Source of the DNA: UBA3910 sp964626065
GTDB lineage: Bacteria; Bacillota; Limnochordia; Darwinibacteriales; Darwinibacteriaceae
NCBI GenBank assembly: GCA_964626065.1
Contig: CAZVDE010000058.1
Location: 1-9,496 of the forward strand
Direction of reading: 5' to 3'
DNA length: 9,496 nt
The notes beneath the pieces are model-generated. The model did not search any database and was not told the origin of the DNA. It saw only the letters and a list, made by a program, of their open reading frames with translations. Below, one piece after another: positions 4,845 to 9,496 of this stretch (the stretch's first letter is position 1; each line of letters starts with the position of its first letter). The translations under genes were made by a program, and so were the position numbers.

Positions 4845-6764
4845 TTGGAAAATAGACAACAACCAACCCCCGCCTACACGGCAGAACAAATCCAGGTGTT
4901 GGAAGGACTGGAGGCTGTTCGCCGCAGGCCGGGCATGTATATTGGCAATACTGACGTAAGCGGTCTGCACCATCTTTTCGTTGAAGTTGTCAACAACTCC
5001 ATCGATGAAGCGATGGCCGGTTATTGCGATGAAATTCACGTTAAGATTCATGCAGATGGATCATTATCCGTGGAGGATAACGGCAGCGGGATTCCGGTGG
5101 AAATACACTCTAAAACTAATGTTTCCACCTTGGAGACCGTTTTGACCATTTTGCATGCCGGGGGCAAGTTCGGCCAGGAAGGCGCGCATTACAAAGTCTC
5201 AGGCGGGCTGCACGGGGTGGGTGTGGCAGTGGTTAATGCCCTCTCCGAATGGCTCGAGGCACATGTCTGGTACAACGGCCGCCATTACACCCAGAAATAC
5301 GGGCGGGGCATAGCTCAGCACGATCTGAAAGACCTAGGTCCCACTAAAAAAAGCGGCACATTAATCCGCTTTAAACCGGATGCGCAAATCTTTGAAACAG
5401 TCGAATTTCAGCCCGAAACGATCGTTTATCGTTTGCGGGAACTGGCCTTTTTAAACAAGGATATCACCATTACCTTTGAGGATCACCGTTCAGGCCGCGA
5501 ACACCGTTTTTTGTACAAGGGCGGCATCGTCTCCTATGTGGATTATTTGAACCGCAATAAAACGGTGATTATCAAAAACCCCGTTTATTTTAGCGTAGCC
5601 AAGGATGATATTGAAGTTGAGGTGGCGATCCAGTATAACGATAGTTTCGCCGAGACCACCCTAAGCTTTGCGAATAATATCAACACCCACGAAGGGGGGA
5701 CCCATCTGATCGGTTTTCGCAGTGCGCTGACCAGGACGATTAACGATTATGGGCGCCGCAAAAACATACTTAAGGAAAACGATGAGAACCTAACGGGCGA
5801 TGATGTGCGGGAAGGATGTACCTCCATTATCAGCGTGCGCATTGCCGATCCCCAGTTTGAGGGGCAGACTAAAACGAAGCTGGGTAACAGCGAAGTGCGT
5901 GGTCTGGTGGAATCCATTGTGGGCGAAGAACTTTCGGCATTTTTAGAGGAAAATCCGGGTGAAGCAAAGCGCATACTGGATAAGGGCCTGCAGGCCGCTC
6001 GAGCTAGGCATGCGGCACGCAAGGCGCGGGAACTGACCAGGCGCAAAAGTGCGCTGGAAGTTTCTTCGCTGCCGGGCAAACTCGCCGATTGCAGCCTGAC
6101 CGATCCCGAACTGTGTGAGTTGTTTATTGTGGAAGGTGATTCGGCGGGCGGAACAGCAAAACAAAGCCGTGATAGGCGCTTTCAAGCTATTTTACCTCTG
6201 CGCGGCAAAATTTTAAACGTGGAAAAAGCGCGTTTGGACCGCATTTTAAGCAATAATGAAATCAGGACCATGATTACCGCCTTTGGCACAGGCATCGGGG
6301 AAGATTTCGACATAGAAAAGGCCCGTTACCATAAAATCGTGCTCATGACCGATGCGGACGTGGACGGGGCCCATATTCGAACTCTGCTGTTGACCTTTTT
6401 CTACCGTTATATGCGGCCGTTGTTGGAGTACGGCTATGTTTATATTGCGCTGCCCCCTTTGTATCTGGTGCGCAAGGGCAGGGAAGCCTTCTATGCTTTT
6501 TCTGACGAAGAATTGGACGAGATTCTGGAACGGGAAGGAAGGCGGGGAATTACAATCCAGCGCTACAAGGGTCTAGGTGAGATGAACGCCGATCAGCTGT
6601 GGGATACAACGATGGATCCGGAAAAAAGGACAATTCTGCAGCTTAAAATAGAGGACTTCATCCTGGCCGATGACATTTTCACAACCCTAATGGGTGAGAA
6701 AGTGGAACCGCGGCGGGAGTTTATTGAAGAACACGCCCATGAAGTCACTAACTTAGACATCTAG
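4845..6764 (+). CDS. gyrB: DNA gyrase subunit B
   Basis: GyrB is the ATPase subunit of the A2B2 gyrase that introduces negative supercoils. In its 639 residues the GHKL ATPase domain has EVVNNSIDEA (probable catalytic Glu47, Mg-binding Asn51), VEDNGSGIP (Asp78) and the lid GLHGVGVAVVNALS (121-134). The transducer follows (about 225-400). The TOPRIM domain has LFIVEGDSAGG (Glu430, equivalent to E. coli Glu424) and MTDADVDGAHIR (Asp503/Asp505). The C-terminal tail has the conserved RYKGLGEMNADQLWDTTM (573-590). It lacks the extra insertion of enterobacterial GyrB, so the short length is normal for Gram-positives. Start is a rare TTG: a stop lies in frame just upstream, and residues from ENRQQ onward align with the usual N terminus. 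A parE identity is unlikely because the partner downstream has a GyrA box. Confidence 0.98.
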   Translation: MENRQQPTPAYTAEQIQVLEGLEAVRRRPGMYIGNTDVSGLHHLFVEVVNNSIDEAMAGYCDEIHVKIHADGSLSVEDNGSGIPVEIHSKTNVSTLETVLTILHAGGKFGQEGAHYKVSGGLHGVGVAVVNALSEWLEAHVWYNGRHYTQKYGRGIAQHDLKDLGPTKKSGTLIRFKPDAQIFETVEFQPETIVYRLRELAFLNKDITITFEDHRSGREHRFLYKGGIVSYVDYLNRNKTVIIKNPVYFSVAKDDIEVEVAIQYNDSFAETTLSFANNINTHEGGTHLIGFRSALTRTINDYGRRKNILKENDENLTGDDVREGCTSIISVRIADPQFEGQTKTKLGNSEVRGLVESIVGEELSAFLEENPGEAKRILDKGLQAARARHAARKARELTRRKSALEVSSLPGKLADCSLTDPELCELFIVEGDSAGGTAKQSRDRRFQAILPLRGKILNVEKARLDRILSNNEIRTMITAFGTGIGEDFDIEKARYHKIVLMTDADVDGAHIRTLLLTFFYRYMRPLLEYGYVYIALPPLYLVRKGREAFYAFSDEELDEILEREGRRGITIQRYKGLGEMNADQLWDTTMDPEKRTILQLKIEDFILADDIFTTLMGEKVEPRREFIEEHAHEVTNLDI

Positions 6765-6779
6765 GTAAGAATAAATTAT

Positions 6780-6784
6780 AGGGG
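6780..6784 (+). promoter_or_regulatory. gyrA ribosome binding site (AGGGG), start ambiguous
   Basis: AGGGG leaves only 3 nt before ATG 6788 but 9 nt before an in-frame TTG at 6794. Spacing favours TTG, codon type favours ATG. The choice changes the protein by two residues. Confidence 0.5.
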
Positions 6785-6787
6785 TGC

Positions 6788-9256
6788 ATGTTTTTGAGTA
6801 TTAATCTGCACGACGGAAAAGTAATCCCCATTAGAATCAGCGATGAAATGAAAACATCGTATATTAACTACGCCATGAGTGTGATTGTGGAGCGCGCTTT
6901 ACCCGATGTCAAAGACGGGTTAAAACCGGTTCAGCGGCGCATTCTCTATGGCATGCTCGAGCTGGGTAACAGGCCTGACCGGCCCCATAAAAAATCGGCA
7001 AGAATAGTGGGCGACGTAATGGGAAAATACCACCCCCACGGAGATACCGCCATCTATGATGCCATGGTCCGCATGGCCCAGCCTTTTTCCTATCGGGGCA
7101 TGCTCGTGGACGGTCACGGTAATTTCGGCAGTATCGACGGTGACCCTCCGGCAGCAATGCGCTACACTGAAGCGCGTTTGTCTAGGCTGGCCATGGAAAT
7201 GCTGCGCGATATTGACCGGGATACGGTTGATTTCATACCCAACTTTGATGAGACTTTGGAGCAGCCCGCGGTGCTGCCCAGCAAATTTCCCAATCTATTG
7301 GTCAATGGGGCGGCGGGGATCGCGGTGGGCATGGCAACCAATATTCCCCCCCATAACTTGGGGGAAGTGGTGGATGCACTGGTCGAGCTAATCGACAATC
7401 CCAACGCCACACTGGAAGATTTGATGAGCCATATTCATGGCCCTGATTTTCCCACCGGCGGGTTGATTCGCGGTGTGGACGGTATTCGAGATGCTTTTGC
7501 AACGGGTCGGGGCCGCATTCGTATGCGGGCTAAAAGCCAGATTGAGGCCATGTCTAACGGAAGATATCGTATTTTAGTTACTGAACTTCCTTATCAAGTG
7601 AACAAGTCGCGCTTAATAGAAAGAATAGCGGATTTAGTGCGGGAAAAACGAGTCGAGGGTATAACCGATCTTAGAGATGAGTCAGACAAGAGTGGTATGC
7701 GCATTGTGATGGAGCTGCGGCGCGATGCCAACCCGAACGTGGTTTTGAACCGCCTGTATAGGTACAGCCAACTGGAAGACACTTTTGGGGTCATTATGCT
7801 CGCTTTAGTGGACAATGAGCCCAAGGTCTTGAGCCTAAAAGAGGTACTCAACCATTATATAGATCACCAAAAAGATGTAATTATCCGCCGGACCCGTTTT
7901 GATCTGCATAAGGCGGAGGAACGGGCCCACATTTTGGAAGGCTACCGCATTGCTCTGGATAATATAGACGAGATAATCGCCTTGATCAGATCGGCCAAAA
8001 ATGATCAGGTCGCCCGGGAGGGCCTAATGAAGCGCTTTAACTTATCCGAACGCCAAGCAGTTGCGATTTTAGATATGCAGCTGCGGCGCTTAACCGGGTT
8101 GGAGCGGGACAAGATCGAGGAAGAGTATGCCGAACTATTAAAGACAATCGCCGAATTGCGCTCGATCCTCGGCGATATGAACTTGGTCTATCAAATCATT
8201 AAGGAAGAATTGCTGGATATCCGGGATCGATTCGCCGACCCCCGCCGCACAAAGATCATGACCCAGGCGGGTGATTTGGATGAAGAAGATTTAATCGCGG
8301 AAGAAGATATTTTAGTGACCATGACCCACCAAGGTTATATCAAACGCCTGCCGGTAGATACTTACCGCGCCCAGCGCAGGGGTGGGCGGGGAATCACCGC
8401 TTTGAACACACGGGCGGAAGATTTCGTGGAGCAGCTGTTTATGGCCAGTACCCACAGCTACGTCCTCTTTTTCACCAATAAAGGCAGAGTGTATCGTTTG
8501 CGTGGGCATGAAATACCAGAGGCGGGCCGCAACGCCCGTGGGTTTGCGGTAATCAATTTGATTAACCTTGAACCGGGCGAGCGCATTCAAGCTACCATTC
8601 CCGTCGAGGAGTATTCTGATGATCGTTATTTGACAATGGCCACTCGCAACGGCACCATTAAAAAAACGGTCTTAAGCGAATTCGAAACAAACCGCAGCGG
8701 CGGGCTGATCTGCATCACTCTTGTTGATGATGACGAATTAGTGGGAATCGAGCTTACCACGGGTGACGGAGAAGTAATACTGGTTACAAAAAATGCGCAG
8801 GCGATTCGCTTTGCGGAGGAACAAATCAGGCCCATGGGGCGCCAGGCGCAGGGAGTAATCGGTATCAGGCTTGATAAAGGTGACGAGGTGGTGGGCCTCG
8901 GGGTTGTCGCGGACGGGGCTGATCTACTGGTTGTGACAGATCGGGGCTTCGGTAAACGTACCCCCCTGGAAGAGTACCGGGCCATTAATCGGGCCGGCAA
9001 GGGCGTGCTGACCTTAAATAGGACGGAACGCACCGGCTCGATCATAGGTATTCAGGTGGTGCAGGAAGCGGGCGAAATTATGCTCCTTTCTTTGGAGGGG
9101 ATTGCGATTCGCATGAAAGTCGCGGAGATTTCCCGTATGGGCCGCAACACGCAGGGAGTGACCTTGATGCGGTTAGATGCGGATGATAAAGTGGTGGCAG
9201 TAGCCAACATTGTGGGTAGGGAGGAAGAACCACCTGCTCAAGACGGAGAAAACTAA
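6788..9256 (+). CDS. gyrA: DNA gyrase subunit A
   Basis: GyrA cuts and rejoins DNA through an active-site tyrosine and wraps DNA with its C-terminal beta-pinwheel. The 822-residue protein has the winged-helix cleavage domain with AMRYTEARLS (Arg125-Tyr126; Tyr126 is catalytic), preceded by KSARIVGDVMGKYHPHGD and by LVDGHGNFGSIDGD. The quinolone-determining region reads GDTAIYDAMVRMAQ (85-98), with Thr87 and Asp91 at the E. coli Ser83 and Asp87 positions. A tower and coiled-coil region spans about 365-490. The pinwheel (about 500-810) starts with a perfect GyrA box QRRGGRG (529-535), which separates GyrA from ParC, and later repeats such as GRQAQGV and GRNTQGV mark blades. It ends in an acidic tail (REEEPPAQDGEN). 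gyrB is 23 nt upstream, so the two are very likely co-transcribed. Confidence 0.98.
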   Translation: MFLSINLHDGKVIPIRISDEMKTSYINYAMSVIVERALPDVKDGLKPVQRRILYGMLELGNRPDRPHKKSARIVGDVMGKYHPHGDTAIYDAMVRMAQPFSYRGMLVDGHGNFGSIDGDPPAAMRYTEARLSRLAMEMLRDIDRDTVDFIPNFDETLEQPAVLPSKFPNLLVNGAAGIAVGMATNIPPHNLGEVVDALVELIDNPNATLEDLMSHIHGPDFPTGGLIRGVDGIRDAFATGRGRIRMRAKSQIEAMSNGRYRILVTELPYQVNKSRLIERIADLVREKRVEGITDLRDESDKSGMRIVMELRRDANPNVVLNRLYRYSQLEDTFGVIMLALVDNEPKVLSLKEVLNHYIDHQKDVIIRRTRFDLHKAEERAHILEGYRIALDNIDEIIALIRSAKNDQVAREGLMKRFNLSERQAVAILDMQLRRLTGLERDKIEEEYAELLKTIAELRSILGDMNLVYQIIKEELLDIRDRFADPRRTKIMTQAGDLDEEDLIAEEDILVTMTHQGYIKRLPVDTYRAQRRGGRGITALNTRAEDFVEQLFMASTHSYVLFFTNKGRVYRLRGHEIPEAGRNARGFAVINLINLEPGERIQATIPVEEYSDDRYLTMATRNGTIKKTVLSEFETNRSGGLICITLVDDDELVGIELTTGDGEVILVTKNAQAIRFAEEQIRPMGRQAQGVIGIRLDKGDEVVGLGVVADGADLLVVTDRGFGKRTPLEEYRAINRAGKGVLTLNRTERTGSIIGIQVVQEAGEIMLLSLEGIAIRMKVAEISRMGRNTQGVTLMRLDADDKVVAVANIVGREEEPPAQDGEN

Positions 9257-9294
9257 AAATTGATGTTGACACGCATTTTGTTCCATGCTATAGT
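9248..9294 (+). promoter_or_regulatory. rrn promoter P1 (sigma-A, UP-like, extended -10)
   Basis: TTGACA (9266-9271), a 17-bp spacer, then TATAGT (9289-9294) with a TG extension at 9286-9287. The -35 is a perfect consensus and the -10 matches five of six. An A/T-rich stretch (9248-9263) resembling an UP element overlaps the last gyrA codons and stop. The predicted start is near G9301; GTP initiation is characteristic of B. subtilis rRNA promoters and links them to the stringent response. Placement after gyrA matches B. subtilis rrnO. Confidence 0.88.
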
Positions 9295-9298
9295 AGTG

Positions 9299-9324
9299 AA
9301 GCTGTCCCCTGCGGGGGGCAGTTT
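9299..9324 (+). repeat. Strong hairpin at the start of the rrn leader
   Basis: CTGTCCCC (9302-9309) pairs with GGGGGCAG (9314-9321) with one G-U pair and a TGCG loop. AAG/TTT can extend the stem to 9299-9324. It begins essentially at the predicted P1 start, so P1 transcripts would carry a 5' hairpin that P2 transcripts lack. The trailing T-run is only three bases, too short for a confident terminator or attenuator. Confidence 0.65.
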
Positions 9325-9361
9325 CATCCCTCCAAAGCCAAATTTTATCTGCAAAGAAACA

Positions 9362-9390
9362 TTGACGCCGGAGGGTAAACGTGGTAATAT
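9362..9390 (+). promoter_or_regulatory. rrn promoter P2 (extended -10)
   Basis: TTGACG (9362-9367), a 17-bp spacer, then TAATAT (9385-9390) with a TG extension (9382-9383). The -35 element starts exactly 96 bp after that of P1, a spacing typical of tandem Bacillus rrn promoters. AT-rich DNA upstream (9338-9361) could act as an UP element. The predicted start is near G9397. The -10 is weaker than that of P1. Confidence 0.75.
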
Positions 9391-9443
9391 AGCTGTGCTG
9401 GCCGCAAAACCGGGAAATGCTTTATTCATGGTGATCGGTCGGC

Positions 9444-9460
9444 AGAACCTTGAAAACTAA
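9444..9460 (+). promoter_or_regulatory. boxA-like antitermination motif of rrn leader
   Basis: AGAACCTTGAAAACTAA resembles the CTTTGAAAACTGAA motif common ahead of 16S and 23S genes in Firmicutes, where the NusB-NusE antitermination complex binds boxA in nascent RNA. It lies about 50 nt after the predicted P2 start, supporting the rrn assignment. Confidence 0.7.
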
Positions 9461-9496
9461 ACAACGAGAATTCGGTACGATTTGTTTAGACCAAAC

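Larger units (their letters stand above)
9257..9496 (+). other. rRNA-operon control region and leader (partial)
   Basis: After gyrA there is no gene. The 240 bp carry two tandem promoters, a hairpin and a boxA-like sequence, which together are the hallmark of a Firmicutes rrn leader. Mature 16S sequence is not reached; it should start just beyond the right edge. Short open frames here (for example 9260-9460) cross both promoters, resemble no family I recognise, and are not annotated. Confidence 0.82.

Noticed and set aside
8626..9045. 139-residue minus-strand frame within gyrA
   Set aside because: Ser/Pro/Arg-rich shadow of an obviously coding gyrA region, with no independent support.
9260..9460. 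Possible 66-residue gene after gyrA
   Set aside because: It spans both rrn promoters, the leader hairpin and the boxA-like motif; its composition is explained by these elements.
1..9496. CRISPR arrays, insertion sequences, toxin-antitoxin or defence genes, tRNA genes
   Set aside because: Nearly all sequence is accounted for by intact housekeeping genes and origin or rrn control DNA. No spaced repeats, transposase motifs or tRNA-like cloverleafs were seen.

Overview
The window is the chromosomal replication-origin segment of a Firmicutes-type (Bacillota) bacterium. The gene order dnaA - dnaN - yaaA (S4 domain) - recF - remB/yaaB (DUF370) - gyrB - gyrA, followed by an rRNA-operon promoter and leader, is the classical order known from Bacillus subtilis and many Clostridia. 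All seven genes are on the + strand, codirectional with a fork moving right from the origin. Strong purine-rich ribosome binding sites and sigma-A type promoters also fit a Gram-positive with roughly balanced GC content. I cannot name a genus; a Clostridia-like lineage is a guess.

Layout: 1-496 is non-coding and holds the upstream half of a bipartite oriC. It has six exact TTATNCACA DnaA boxes, several near matches (two of them in an 11-bp tandem repeat) and two inverted repeats. dnaA (497-1885) encodes the initiator. The dnaA-dnaN gap (1886-2117) holds the likely unwinding site: a TTTTCCACA box, an overlapping degenerate box, a short GC-richer spacer and six uninterrupted DnaA-trios (2038-2055). 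Then come dnaN (2118-3206, sliding clamp), yaaA (3218-3436), recF (3436-4557), remB (4572-4814), gyrB (4845-6764, TTG start) and gyrA (6788-9256). Genes from dnaN onward are tightly packed (1-nt overlap to 30-nt gaps), as in co-transcribed units. I saw no convincing intrinsic terminator anywhere.

After gyrA, 9257-9496 contains two tandem sigma-A promoters (TTGACA-17-TATAGT and TTGACG-17-TAATAT, each with a TG extension), a strong hairpin at the predicted first start site, and a boxA-like CCTTGAAAACT. This is the expected leader of a 16S-23S-5S operon, whose 16S gene should begin just beyond the window.

Together the genes initiate replication (DnaA, oriC), keep the polymerase on DNA (DnaN), protect or repair stalled forks (RecF), and manage supercoiling (GyrA2B2). 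An S4 RNA-binding protein and a RemA/RemB-family regulator sit among them. The content is conserved housekeeping DNA. I see no sign of a new defence system, mobile element or CRISPR. What merits attention is the origin architecture and the regulatory DNA in the gaps.
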